Numbered from the stretch's first letter, positions 21,964-34,722 are shown. The stretch is DNA of 64,000 nt from Siphonodentalium dalli (GCA_032622095.1 CP136062.1:53921849-53985848); one strand, 5' to 3'. The notes: generated by a model from the letters alone, not told the origin. Program-made: numbers and translations.

Positions 21964-24900
21964 TTATGTATTCATGGCTGATAACATTGATCTTTGTTTA
22001 AAACATAAGTTAATCTTACGGCATATTAACGAACAGACATTCGGGTCATTGTTACTCATAAAAAATATAAATTTGTCAGTTTCTTTCCATTGTAAAAATC
22101 CCGGCTTATATAATTCTAACTGTGAGTAGAGATAATTTCTTATGGACTTATATGCGTTACATTCGGTAATAAAGTGAATCTCATTTTCTATAGACTTTCC
22201 TTCTTTGCAAAATAAGCATATTCTAGCTGCTTCGGATTTAACAGGATATATATGTCTTAGTTTTTCAATAGCAAGGTTATGATTACTGATTCGCAAACGT
22301 GTAAACATACTTCTTGCCTCATTGTTGATTGTATATTTGAGATAGGGTTCTATATAATATCCATGTTTGACAAGCGCATAGGTTCTCAATTTATTACCAC
22401 CATCTCCTCTGATTGCGGTAGTTGCCGTAAGCACTTTGGTGAATTCCGATCGGTATGCCTCTTTCAGTTGGCTACATAAGTTTATCGCCGCGGGCCGAAT
22501 CTTCGCATCTTTTGGGCATTTCTTCCGTATTATGTCATCTAATTGTACGTTCCCTTTGATAAGTTTATTATCGGTGTACGCATCATTAAGTAACGTGTGA
22601 CGCTCGTGCCGTTGTAATTTGACATTGAATGCGAAGAATTTGATGGTGGCATCTATTGTAATAGGATATCTGCCCAGCTCCGCCATCGCTGCGTAATTTG
22701 ACGCCTTGTTGCCTATTCCAAGAGCCATTTTACAATATTCAACGTGCAGCTTCTCTCCGTCCAAATCTTTTCTATTGAATATATGATGTTCATTTATCCA
22801 CAGTTCCGAGCCATATAATAGAATAGGCTTTATTAACTGATCGAAAAGTTTAACGAGAATCTGTGGTGATGGCGCATGTTTGCTTTGAAGTGATCGCTTG
22901 AGGCTATGCATTGCTCTACATGCTTTATTAATCATTTCCGCTTGTGCCATAGCAAATTTGCCTTTCTTGTGAAATACGATACCTAGGTATGAGTAATGAT
23001 CCACGGGTGAAATTATATCATGAGCCAAGTTAAACGTGGGAGTTGTTACTGTTCGTTTATTTGTGAATAAGATAGATTTGGTTTTGTCGGTATTTATTTG
23101 AAGTGCGTTCGATTCTGCGAAGTGTTGTAAATTATCAAGACATCTTTGCATGCCTCTGGGGGATGTGGATAGCAATACCAGATCGTCCGCGAATAACAGG
23201 TGATTAATTGGGTTTTCATTTATAAAAGCTGGTTTGCATTCTGTATCGAAGATGGATGATATACCGTCTATGTATATTTTGAATAACGTAGGTGAAATTG
23301 AATACCCCTGTCTGACTCCAATTGTAGAAAGTAGCGGCGGGCCCACACCATTGCTAGTTTTCAGTTGATATGTACTTTTATGATAAATAGATTTAATTAC
23401 TCGGAGAATCTGGCCATCTATACCAAGCCGCCTCATTTTATTGAAAAGCGTGCATCTGTCTACTGTATCAAATGCTTTCCTGAAATCGACGAAAACTGCA
23501 TATAGTGGTTTTTTAACCCTCTTTACCTATTTATCAACGATAGTTTTTAAAACAAAGGCACTATCAACCGTGCTTCTACCCTCGCGAAATCCAAATTGAT
23601 TGTCACTTATCAGATTATGGTCCTCAAGAAATGAATTAATCCGGGAGTTTATTACCTTGTTGAAAAGTTTGCCAACGGCCGAACTCAAAGCAATAGGCCG
23701 GTAATTATTTGGGTCAAAACGGTTCCCTTTCTTGTATAAAAGTGTGAGTACAGATTTGCTCCAATCCGTTGGGTAATGTCCCGATGACAGGATGCGGTTA
23801 AATAATTTTGCGAAGCAGCCTACCATGTTAGGAACCAGTACCTTTAATAGTTCATTAGAAACGTTATCTGGTCCTGGTGCTTTGTTGCGTTTCAAATTCT
23901 TAGTTGCTGTCAAAATTTCTTGTGCCGAGATTATTGTATTACTTATAAGTTGTTTTGGTGGTGGTAAATTATAATTTGTTATTTCTGCATTTGTCTGACT
24001 TTGTGGTCTGCAAAGTAGCGTGTTAACAAAATTAACTGCTACATCCGGGTCTAGTGAAGTTCCCTCTTTTGGGCCATCGGTAAATTGTTTCACTAATTTC
24101 CAATATTCCGATGGGTTGCCTGTAGATAGTTTGTCCAATTTTTCACATAAATTCTGATAGTAAGTTCTTGTTTTCTGTTTTAATTGCCGCTTGTATTGTT
24201 TCTTTAGTGTGAAAAATTTGACGTATATTAACTTATCATGTGGGTTCTTCCTCATAGTTGTTATGGCTTTATCTAAGTCCTGTTTAAGTGTTCGACAACG
24301 ATCGTCGAACCATGGATGCTTTTTCGGGGTTCCATTTTTGCGTCTATAGACTACCTTTGAAGCAGCTGATTCGTTTATTTCAGTTATAACTGTCATAAGA
24401 TCATCCGTAGACTGTTCTATGTCCGCCATAGTGGGGGCATAATTATGATTCATAAAGTTATTTAGTTTCCATTTGATGTATGGTTGATTTATCTTTTGGT
24501 ATGCCAATTGGTCACTTTCAGGGGTCCATTTCAATTTATATGTTGGTCTGATATATTTGTATTTTGGTTCTATGTCCGATGGGTTTCGGATTGGTACTTT
24601 ATATTCAATATGAGCTGAAAGTTGGCAGTGATCAGAAAGTACATTAGGTGATTGAACACATAGATAATCTACATCCGCCAAGTATCTATCTGATATTATT
24701 ATGTAATCGACTACACTAGCACCGTTGTATTGGTAAGATGTGAGGCTCCCAAGGCGATCTCCACTACATCGTCCGTTCACAATTCGTAACTCGGCGGTGC
24801 GACATAGAGATAGAAGTTGTTCACCAAAGGAGTTCACTACCTTGTCAATACTATTTCGGGGCTCCCTATCGGATCGATCATTTTCCGAAATAACGAAATC

Positions 24901-25045
24901 AGGTCGCTCCGCGGTGCGAGCATTAAAGTCACCGCCTAATATAACCATGTCCGAGTCGTTTACTTCAATAAGCTTTGTCTCTAGACATGAGAAAATAGAG
25001 TCTAGGTCAGTTGTCTTGGCTCGTTCGGATGACCAGTAGGTCAGA
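21964..25045 (-). pseudogene. LINE B: APE-type non-LTR retrotransposon ORF2, one stop codon, 5'-truncated
   Basis: Read on the minus strand, the frame starts inside the endonuclease (truncated near 25045). It shows VILGGDFNART, then DYIIISDRYL and LSDHCQL, the C-terminal half of an APE endonuclease. The reverse transcriptase follows: KAPGPDNVSNELLK, NNYRPIALSS, NQFGFREGRSTVD, FVDFRKAFDTVD, GVRQGYSISPTLF, then the catalytic HLLFADDLVLL. A C-terminal C-x2-C-x12-H-x4-C knuckle (CLFCKEG...HFITEC) comes near the end at 21964. Only one in-frame TAG (23527-23529) interrupts about 1,000 codons, 30 codons before the ATG at 23436. No RNase H is seen. The motif set fits the Jockey/I/CR1 group, but exact clade placement is beyond what I can do by eye. 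It is inserted in LINE A/C. Confidence 0.92.
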
Positions 25046-25690
25046 TGTTGGCGGTCTTTTATCGCAAGCTATTAAAGATCAACACCTACTTCCCGCTGAT
25101 ATGTCTATCTTTTCATTTCCGCAAATTATTGATATGTCCAATATCACAAACCAGACAAACCCATTGACATTTATGATTAATTTGAAAAAACAAACTGAAG
25201 GAAATGCATGTATGTAAGTTTATAGACAGTATGGCCGATAATACCGAAAAAGATAAGAAAAACAAATTAAGGACTTATCGGGTTGTGAAACGAAATATTA
25301 GTTTAGAATTATATTTGGAATGCACGCACTCTGCTAAGGATCGAAATATGTTCACTAGACTACGCATAAGTAATCACAATCTTGCAATTGAAAAAGGAAG
25401 ACATTGTCAACCTAAAATACCTCTTGAAAACGAGTATGCAAATGTAGTACATCGACGATCGAGGATGAATTTCACTTTTTAATGGAATGTCAAATATATA
25501 GTACCTTGCGATCAGAGATCAATAAAATAATGACAAAGCATTCAAAGGCATATAATAACTTGGATGATATACATAAGTTTAAGATGATATTGAGGAACGA
25601 TAACAGATCAAATTGTGCGAAAGTCTGCAGCTTGATCCGACAGTACTTTCAGTTAAGATCAGAATGTCAAATTGGATGCAACAATTGATC
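25046..25690 (+). pseudogene. LINE fragment C: 3' end of the element that begins at fragment A
   Basis: Three short frames join through frameshifts near 25205 and 25455. They give KNKLRTYRVVKR, MFTRLRISNHNLAIEKGRH, EDEFHFLMECQIYSTLRSEI and CAKVCSLIRQYF. These are collinear with the C-terminal 150 residues of LINE B (NKLRTYALVKHG, MFTRLRISNHNLAIEKLRH, ENEIHFITEC, NVCSLICRKI). The first cysteines of the knuckle are lost. It is the same strand and family as fragment A. Confidence 0.85.
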
Positions 25691-26410
25691 TATTTAATTT
25701 TTTATGTTGTTATATTTTCCTTGAAATAACTATACTTCAATAATCACAATGAATGTATACATTATATAATATGATGTATGTGAAATGAAAATGTACTATT
25801 ATGTTCATTGTAAAAGCATTCTGCCCGGAAGGGTGTTCATTGCTAATAAATCTATTCTATCGATTCCATACCATACCTAGACACATTTATTGTTGTTATA
25901 CCGGCGTTCAAATGCATGATATTGGACTACGACCTATAATTGGTTCAAGGTGTAATCCATATAACTGCATTGCCAACGGATCAACAACGCATCTACAACG
26001 TCCACAGTTGACTTATTCAGCGTGTATTAAATAGCATGATGTCAGGGACGTAGCTACAGGTGGATGTAGGGGTGTGACACCCCCAATATTTGGCAAAATT
26101 TCACCTTTTGGCAATTCCGAGGAAAACAATCTAAATTTTGGAATTTTTAGACTGTGAACAAGATGAATTTGGCAAGAGATCACTAAGTTCTTACCTGTAC
26201 ATTTTATTTTAGTTGGTAAATCGGAATCCTAGATGGTTTAGGAAGTTCCGTCGAAAAATGTGGTCCGAATCAGGGAATTTCTGAAATTTCCCGAATTTTC
26301 GGTACAGGGCGGTATTAATTAATGGTCCAAAATAGCATGTTTAATTAATTTAATGGAAATAATTTTGGTGATTAACGGACGAAATGAATGACGGACGAAC
26401 TCCACCCTGT
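25691..26410. other. LINE C 3' UTR and unassigned AT-rich spacer
   Basis: No frame of interest. From 26042 the text GACGTAGCTACAGG...GTGTGACACCCCC looks like an interspersed repeat end. Nothing else is supported. Confidence 0.4.
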
Positions 26411-27038
26411 TACAAATTAAAAACATACAGACAATTTAAGACTGAGACGAAATTAGAAGACTACTTAAATGAATGTAAAATAACAAAACCTTGGGAATCA
26501 CTTACACGGCTACGAATCGGTTCCCATGCAGTCGTTGGGAATTGAACGAGGTCGTCATCAAAATGTTGACGAACAATATCGCATTTGCGAACTGTGCAAT
26601 GAGAAGGATGACGAATTACATCTTATTACGAGCTGTTCATTACTCGCACAAGAACGAACCCATCACTTTAACAAACTACCATATAATATACAACAACTAT
26701 CGGGGTTAGATCAGTTCAATCGCATACTGCAATGTACTGATCCGCTTTTCATAAATGCCCTTGCCCGTTTTATTCATCACGGATTAGAAAAAAAAGGGAA
26801 TATGGCAACCTAGTCCAGAACTACTACAAAGAATAGGAAACCATACGAGAGTAAGCACCCCTTAATTAATGACCTAAAATACTACCAGTCATCACCATAA
26901 ACTAATTATGTACCTGCTTATCTCATGTATTATATTTAAGTATGCTCTGTTGTTACCTATTGTCTTTTATTACCTATTATTTCATGTATGTGTACGCTTG
27001 ATCGTTTGATGCAAAAGTACAAATAAATTGATTAATTG
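26411..27038 (+). pseudogene. LINE fragment D: C-terminal knuckle plus 3' UTR
   Basis: YKLKTYRQFKTET...LTRLRIGSH is followed, after a one-base frameshift near 26530, by LGIERGRHQ, YRICELCNEKDDELHLITSC and a final LEKKGNMAT with stop at 26813. The C-x2-C...H-x4-C pattern and TRLRI.S..L.IE.GRH motif match the ends of LINEs B and C. The untranslated tail ends with AAATTGATTAATTGAG, similar in style to the (ATTG)n end at 32.6 kb. The fragment is severely 5'-truncated. Confidence 0.8.
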
Positions 27039-27385
27039 AGTAAATTACTGGAGTGTTGGTCGATTGATTGATTTAATAAAACATCTTAAATCACATGTGT
27101 TAGCTAGATGTGAATAGTTATCAATAATAATGCTGGATATGCCCAAAATAACTTTTTACATGCGAAGATATCTAATTCGTGAAAAGTGTCAAATCTGAGA
27201 ATGAATTATATCACTTTAAGAGATGATATATTTTCGTTTTCGTGAAGTGGCAATCCAAGTGTGGCCTTAAATGACTTAGTGACATAGTACATATCCCTAC
27301 TCTAAGGAGCCGACCTTACATGTGTGCTACAAAGAGTAACCAACTAACTGTAACACGCTGTTAGGGCATACAGCAATTACTTAAT

Positions 27386-28949
27386 ATGACCGGTAAAAAA
27401 TACCCCCTCCTATTACCAGTTTTACCACGTGGTGTCCATGATCTCGCGAGACCTATAGGTTACAAACAACTAATTATTTTACATATGCCTCGATACACCT
27501 TCACGACCACGCCCACACCAATCTATGGCTCCAATGAAAATCTTACATCACGTATAATATCTATTAGCCAGGGAACAAGGCAGGGAAGTACCCTCGCTCC
27601 GATTTTCTACGCCATCTACATAGACAGTTTGCTCAGTGAGCTCGAACACTCGAACTTTGGTTTCAGGCTGCTAAATATCAACTGCTCGTCTCCCACACAG
27701 GCAGATGATATGACCATCCTCTCGCTTTCATCATATGAAATACAAAAAATGTGTAATATATGTGGCAATTACAGTAAAAAATGGCGATTTATGTATAACC
27801 AACAGAAATGTCAGGTAATTATCTTCAATGAGAAATCTAAATACGCCTCTATCAATCGCACATGGATGCTAAATGGCATAGCAGTTAATAAAACGGATTC
27901 AGTCACGCACCTGGGCATACCATTACACAAAAGTGACTTTCCAAACACTCTTACAGAAAGTGTCAGCTCAAAAATTCGGTCGACATATCTTATGTTAAGC
28001 ACTGCCGGTATGTACGCAGGAGGCATAACACCTCAGAGTTCAATGGTAATGTATAAATCAGTGGTACTTTCTCGTGGACTTTACGGTTCAGAATTTCTCT
28101 GTGGCTTATCAGCCTCTAACTTGATCAAGCTCGAAAGAGTTCACAGATTTTGCTTGAAGCGTATTCAGGGCCTACCTGCCCGATGCAGGACCGATGTCGT
28201 TACTGCCCTGCTAGGAACATATCCACTTCAAGTTAGTATTGATGCCAGAAAAATTTCACTCTTTGGAGCCCTTTGTCGACTAACGCTTGGAAAGGCTTGT
28301 AAAACAATCTTTGAAACTAGGCTGTTTGATTACGTTTACTCACAGAACCCGACAACAACTTTTATTGGCGAAGTATTTTCATTACTCGTGAAATACAACT
28401 TGACTGATGGAGTATATGAGTACATCAGATATGGCGTATTTCTCTCGAAAGAGTCGTGGAAGGCGCTAACGAGAAATAATATTCGAAACACAACCGAGTC
28501 AGATTGGAAAATTAGAACGGAAATTGACCCATCATTCAATCGGTTTCGGAATGTACATGACAACCTAAACATGTCTGATCTTTGGCGACTCTGTCGAAAA
28601 TTTTCACATAATAAACATTCCTATCTAACCACAGCTCTTGTGATCGATGCAACAACGTACTTAAACGAAGCACTTATCCAGTGTCCTAACTGCTATAAAA
28701 TGTACCTTGATAAAGTACAGCACGTTCTCATTGAATGCAGTTCCCTGACATCACTACGGAATAATATGTTTTTTTGATATTATTGATCGTTATGGCGTAG
28801 AATGTTTTATCAAGATTGATGATCTTTCATTGGACGAAATGATCTTGCTTCATTTGACTCACATTACTGGTGATATGTGTACAGCAGTTGATGATGTATA
28901 CGTCTTTCTGGACTTCATGGTAACGATTACTGCCAAATTATGGATGTGA
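27386..28949 (+). pseudogene. LINE E: RT C-terminal half and tail, different subfamily
   Basis: The 463-residue frame carries QGTRQGSTLAPIFYAIYID (RT region before the active site) and TQADDMTILSLS, in which the catalytic DD is kept but the usual F/Y-A-D-D begins with Q. HLGIPLHKS, LSRGLYGSEFL and a C-terminal C-x2-C-x10-H-x4-C knuckle follow. The frame ends at 28777 in a T7 run. Removing one T would continue it as FDIIDRYGVECFIK to a stop at 28947-28949, so the end is a homopolymer frameshift. The N-terminal RT and the endonuclease are missing. Sequence is well diverged from LINE B, so it is another LINE lineage. Codons 25-52 correspond to an 84-bp block also found at 29510. Confidence 0.85.
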
Positions 28950-28997
28950 TACAATGCACTCTTGCAGGGAAATATTTCCTAGTCCATCATTGAATAA

Positions 28998-29350
28998 TAC
29001 AAATCAGTCAGCCCATCATCATCATCGTCATCATCATCATTATCATCATCATCGTCGTCACCACCATCGACATAATCATCGTAATCATCATCGCCGTCGT
29101 CCATGTCATCATCATAATCTTCATCGTCGTCATCGCCACCGTCATCATTGACGTCATCGTCATAATCTAATTTCCTCATCTTCAACATCATTTTCATCAT
29201 CATGTACATCATCATCATCGTCATCATTATCATTATCATCATCATCAATATAGTCATCTTCTTCCTCACGTTCAACATTAACATCGTCATCATCGATCAA
29301 CGTCGTCGTTCTCAACATCATCCCAATCATCATCATCATCGTCAGTATAT
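28998..29350. repeat. (CAT/CGT)n trinucleotide microsatellite
   Basis: About 350 bases dominated by ATC/TCA triplets with CGT interruptions. It produces His-rich, Asp-rich and Met/Ile frames in the different registers. These frames are artefacts. Confidence 0.95.
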
Positions 29351-29509
29351 CCACCATTGTAGAAATGTAAATACGTCTTGCTTATCATATTTATTTGTGT
29401 TGTTTCTATAAAATTTAATTATGATATCTATTCATTGTGTTGTGCATAACAATGTTATATTCTTTGTAAAATCTTCAATATCTGGAGGAGAAAAAAATAT
29501 AATAATAAC

Positions 29510-29593
29510 AGGTTACAAACAACTAATTATTTTACATATGCCTCGATACACCTTCACGACCACACCCACACCAATATATGGCTCCAATGAAAA
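29510..29593 (+). repeat. 84-bp duplicate of LINE E segment 27457-27540
   Basis: AGGTTACAAACAACTAATTA through GGCTCCAATGAAAA is repeated with only two mismatches to 27457-27540. It has sharp edges on both sides. The flanking sequence is unrelated. Confidence 0.9.
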
Positions 29594-30098
29594 CGTTAAA
29601 TTTGGGGCCGTGATCGGTACTCATTCGCGACTTGTTCGACCCAAAACAAATCACGGGTAAACGACTCAGCTTGCAAGTTACATAGCCAAACTAGCGAATA
29701 TACAATATATACACACACAAATATAACAAAAGTGTCCAAATTAGCCTCAAATAAGAATAATTCGGGCAGAAATGTGGAAACTATTGTAATGTGCAACAAT
29801 TTTCCCTGAAATATCATTCAATTTGCCAGAAAATTGCCCGAATAGGCTGGAATAGGACCATAAAAAATCTCCAGTTTGCCTGAATGTTGAACTTTCTACC
29901 CGATTTGGGGGGGGGGGGGGCTGCAGCCTCCAGCCCCCCCCCCGGCCCATGATTGTGACAGAGCGGTATAAATACAACAATTAACAGAGAACATAAATAT
30001 ATCAAATTGAAATTTCACATAATATTGTCAGGTAAATTGTTAATCCGATTTCCCCTCGGACTATATGCCTATACTGATTGCACATATAGTCAGATATA
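29594..30098. other. Non-coding spacer with a poly-G/poly-C patch
   Basis: A G-run near 29907-29918 and a C-run near 29934-29943 surround CTGCAGCCTCCAG, forming a GC-rich potential hairpin. No gene is seen. Confidence 0.5.
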
Positions 30099-31339
30099 GT
30101 TAAAGAATTCACTTATTTAGGGGTTAAATTATTTTATAATGGTCGCTTCTGCCAGAACATAAAGAAAACAGTTAACTCTGCAACGAGAGCCATGTACGGA
30201 CTGCTTAATAAGGTCCGAAAACTAAACTTACCCATTGATATTATGCTTGATTTATTCGATAAGATGATTTTTACCTATTTTACTGTATGGGAGTGAGATA
30301 TGGTGTTTTGAACGTATTCAAAGTGTAGAGACACTACATCTAAAATTTTGTAAGATGGTTGCGTCCATCAAAATGAGTACCCCCAATTACATAGTTTATG
30401 CAGAATTCGCACGACACCCCGTCTCTATAGAAATAACATGCCGAGCTCTGACATATTGGTCAAAGCTCGTATCGAGTAACGGCTCTGAGCTAGCTAAGAA
30501 TATTTATACCTTAATTTATCAGACTCATGAGATGAACTCACAGACAGCAGACAAAAATAACTCCAAATGGTTATGTTTTGTCAAAAATGCTCTTTATGAT
30601 TTGAAATTGCAATCAAAGTGGATCACACAGACGGGCCTGACCGCTATTGAACTGAGAAATGCAAAAACTGTTCTCAAACAACGTCATTGGGACGCACTAC
30701 TCGTTGACATAAACACATCTGCTTCATCGAGGGCCCAATTTTATAGTTTTATTAAAACTGACTACGGTTACCCAAATTACTTGAAGATTTTGCCGTCTAA
30801 TCTATCGATATACCTCTTGAAGCTCAGAACTGCAAATCATAAACTGCCTATAGAGTGCTCAAGATGGAAGAAATCTCAGAATGATAATGACAATAGGATA
30901 TGCACCATATGTGGAAAATATTTAGGAGACGAATACCATTTAGTTATTATATGCAGTCATTTGGATGAAATCAGAAAACAATATATCCCTGAGTACTTTT
31001 GGAAGAACCCTACGAGAGAGAAATTCCATGGTCTCCTATCTCTTCAAAATATAAGCCTCATAAAAAGACTATGCATATTCCTAAGGTGTGCCTTTAAGAA
31101 GGTGTCTTATACTATATAATCGAAATCATTTATTGTTATGGGTGAACACATGTAGTTATCATACTTGTTAAGTTTATCGCCTATTATTGTGTAATCTAAT
31201 TTAATTACTGCTGTGTATATGAAATGAACAATGATTAATGTGAAATTCAAAGTTGTGTACATAGTGTATATATATATATGTTTTGCTTGTTTCACAGTTA
31301 TGTGACTTATGCAATAAATCAATCAATCAATAAATCAAA
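30099..31339 (+). pseudogene. LINE F: post-RT region and 3' tail, frameshifted
   Basis: VKEFTYLGVKLFYNGRF and MYGLLNKVRKLNLPIDIML are followed by one extra base near 30270. The next frame gives PILLYGSEIWCFERIQSV, then the 254-residue frame from 30355. That frame contains LLKLRTANHKLPIECSRW, ICTICGKYLGDEYHLVIIC (C-x2-C-x8-H-x4-C) and ends at 31119. The 3' UTR runs to (AATC)n near 31318-31339. It is 5'-truncated before the RT core and on the same strand as LINEs A/C, D, E and G. Confidence 0.85.
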
Positions 31340-32210
31340 CCCTTAGCGTAAACTAATTATCACGCTCATATGTCGGTCGTTTTAGTCGATGTAACTAATA
31401 CCACGGCTTTGCCATCATAGTTACGTTTGGTGATACGGATAGAATAATCATTTCTGCTTAATTTGAAACAAACCTCCAGATCTGATGTGACCATTTCACG
31501 AAGTTTGAACTTTTTAAATCGGATAACGCTGTTTTCGCGCGACATCGATCACTGGGCAAACTGAGTTTTATATATCATTTGGAGGAGATATCCTTTATTG
31601 TATCGACCACATTTGTTCATTGTTACGTTGTGAATTTTGACTATAATAAAATTGGTTCCTTTTCTCATTCATCGGCGAGAAAACTAGACCCAAAGTTGCA
31701 GAGTAGTTACGTATTTCTGTATAAATGCGACATAAATTTTGGTCACCTGCTTCACAAAATTATATTTAGATCATATCTCTACATGTTTCAACATTTAAAT
31801 ATTATACTTACCTGCGTTAAATCAGAAAAACACACATTTTCCGGAGCATGAGTTCAACTGTTTATGAAAAATTAGCGAAACTCGACCAAGGTCGGGAAGT
31901 TTGCTCGACGAGGGGTCATTTCTGGCGCACAGGTGGTACCCACACAATTTAGGCTTGTTTTTGTTTTATGACAGGTTAGCCCATAGGTAATTTTGTACAC
32001 ACTCACCGCATCTATATTTCACCACATAAACCGATTTTGCAGACCACAGGGTTTTCGCTTTACATGATAGGATCAAGATAGCTTTTGGTTAGTCCGGGGA
32101 GATTTTATTATGGAATGTGGGATATATATATATGTGTATATAGTGTACATATATTCAATATTTTGTATCACATTAATTTGGTGACAAAAATAAAGCATAC
32201 AACAACAAAA
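31340..32210. other. Non-coding, no recognised gene
   Basis: No supported exon or element. The 90-residue frame at 31579-31851 has no family signature. Confidence 0.4.
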
Positions 32211-32562
32211 TTATATGATATAGCACGAACAAAGCTATTTGAAAAATTAGAAACTGTAAATCCGGGGTTCATCAAACTATCAAACAAGGAAACATTTATT
32301 AGTATTATGAAAAATAACAATCCCACAGTGTGCGATATGATTTGCAATAACATAATATTATATGGATTCTTCATAATACGGGAAAATGTTGTTCACAACA
32401 AATGAAAAAGGGAAGCTGGAAGGGAAACATTCGTACGTAATTTTAATTATCTGTGTTCAAAATATGTGTTGATACAATGAATATTCTTATATATGTGTTT
32501 TTATATACTACTTTGCAACATGTCTGTAATATATATTTCTTGCAATAAATGTTATCTATCTA
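32211..32562 (+). pseudogene. LINE fragment G: last 60 codons and 3' UTR
   Basis: The frame LFEKLETVNPGFIKLSNKET then SIMKNNNPTVCDMICNNIIL aligns with the extreme C-terminus of LINE B (LYSQLELYKPGFLQWKETDK, MSNNDPNVCSLICRKI). The 3' UTR ends AATAAATGTTATCTATCTAT at 32543-32562, so this family's tail is (ATCT)n. It is a very short 5'-truncated insertion. Confidence 0.75.
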
Positions 32563-32564
32563 TC

Positions 32565-32642
32565 TACCGCTCATCGCCGTGATGGACATGTGTGTCAATC
32601 TTTGTATGATGTAAAAGTACAATAAAATTGATTGATTGATTG
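32565..32642 (+). mobile_element. 3' end of another LINE with (ATTG)n tail
   Basis: TGTATGATGTAAAAGTACAA followed by TAAAATTGATTGATTGATTG resembles the end of LINE D (GATGCAAAAGTACAAATAAA). It is only about 75 bases long, directly after the tail of fragment G. Confidence 0.6.
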
Positions 32643-34433
32643 TATCAAAGGCATTACATAACAGACATGGGATTTCTAACTGGTCTGGTCTGACATCACA
32701 GCAGGATATCAGGAAATGTATAAGGTTGTGTTGGCAATAAATGCTTTCGTTTCCTTGAGCCAAGGTTTTTTAATTTTTGCTATACAAGTCCTTGCTTGAG
32801 CGAAAACATTGGCTCCCGCCAATGTGGCCCGTGGATAGTAAGATTAGATTTATTAGCATCTGGACTCATTATTGTAGAAACTACGGACATTCTCTATTAT
32901 CCGGGTTTGGTGAACTCCATATATTATTCAGAGTTTGCACATGGGCCAAGTTTGCCACTTAAATACAAATTCTGGGTCTGATGTTAAGCCGCTCTGACAT
33001 GGGCGTATATATGTAAGGGCAGTGGTGTAGTAGCTGGACGGTTTTGGTCGTACCAATATCAGGGTCCACACAATTTAATCTTTTTCATTACACACATAGC
33101 AGCTAGCCGTTTTATTAGTATTTGGAACATAAAACAGAAGAAAGTCAAGCATTTAATGATCCCAGGCTGTTAGTTTACCAAGAAGACACATGCTAATAGG
33201 GCCCTGTACCATGCCATCTAACTGTATCAGCTTATTATATGTAGTAAACGGAGTGCACCATAAAATACCCAGTCAGATTTGGTTAACAACTAATATATAT
33301 TAAAGATACAAAGATTTATGGACAATCCTGGAGAGCTAGCCCCAGAGTGGGGGAATGTTACCCATTTCTTTCAAGCCATTGCTGGCACCAATTAATGGAC
33401 ATAACAGTATCATGTACATGGCACATGGTATTTGAAATGATCTAGTTGTTGTGGAAAGTTGGGAAATGTGGAAGGGTTGTATAGAAATCCAAAGACATTA
33501 ATGGGACCGTCATTAAATGCTTGGCATTTATGGACTTTAATCGCATCCATCCTAGTCCGTGGGCCAATTCCAAAAAGACGCCTAGTTTTCGCTTTCGTTG
33601 CACCCCCCCTCCGAACAAATGTTTGTTATACCAAATTATAGGTAATTATATAGCCGTCAGGGTGGTGTAAATTTCCACTTCAGAAATGTGTCCAAAAGTT
33701 TCGAAAAATGAGGATGATTAACCCTACCCCAGTTGAAAACATTACATGTAGCTGTTCTGAATCATTAAGCCCCTACGCGAATCTTAAAAACTTCAGAAGA
33801 ACCATTTATAGTTGATAACATGCCTCATATATACCGTCAATGGACACAATTGTCATTTTTTGAAAATATTGAAAATAAATTGAGTTATAGTGAAAAGTGT
33901 GATAAAAAGAGTGATTGTTTGGGTACTTTTTCCAAAATGTTGTCTAATATAAAATGATATAAGTTCCGGATTTCAGTGAAACATGCGGATATTAAGGTTT
34001 TAAAAACTTCGCAAGGGTATATTCCACATGTTCGAAAAACTAGAATGTGATTCATTCCGTATTTTCGACTTACTATGAAAAAGCTACCCCTACCCCCTAT
34101 TTTTTAATAATTTAATCCAATTTTTTAAATTTTCAATAGTGTACCCATTCAACACATATGCTCCTTCAAAATTGATTTTAAACAATATAATGATTTGATA
34201 ATCCGACATTTGTCATTCATAATTTTAAAAATCTCGAAATTTGCCAAAAATTTACTGAAATATTTATAAAAAAAAATAAATAAATAAAAAGAGACTTTTT
34301 TCAATATTTTTCAACAAAAAGTAAAATTGAGTTGTGCAGATCATTTAATAGTGCTATATATAACAAAATATGACTGATATGTCCGTATCACAAGAAAATG
34401 TCATAATATTTTACTAAAATGACAGGCAAAATG
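32643..34433. other. Non-coding, AT-rich
   Basis: No gene is seen. Frames of 60-67 residues have no family character. A-rich low-complexity DNA lies near 34270-34290. Confidence 0.45.
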
Positions 34434-34722
34434 GGAGGTTGTATGATCATCCCATGCATGATGTACCATACAGGGATGTACTATGATCGCCCCAGGGATC
34501 ATTGGGGTGTCGGAGGGTCGTCCCATGGGCCATCTGAAGGTCGTACCTTCGACCACGTGACCACATTGAGGTCGTAACGTCGTCACAGTGACCATATAGA
34601 GGTCGTATGACAATCCCAGGGACCAGATGGATGTCGTCATCAGGCATCACAAGGTCTTCCCATGGACCATACGGAGATCGGACGGTCATCCCAGATAACA
34701 TAGGGAGGTCGTATGACCGATA
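34434..34722. repeat. Degenerate minisatellite, units about 29-33 bp
   Basis: About nine units built on GGAGGTCGTATGACCATCCC followed by AGGGACCATA-like sequence. It is variable and partly self-complementary (GACCAT / ATGGTC). It sits immediately before the 820-bp satellite. The 79- and 84-residue minus-strand frames here are repeat artefacts. Confidence 0.75.

Noticed and set aside
28954-29411. His-, Asp- and Met-rich frames
   Set aside because: They arise from the (CAT/CGT)n trinucleotide repeat in different registers.
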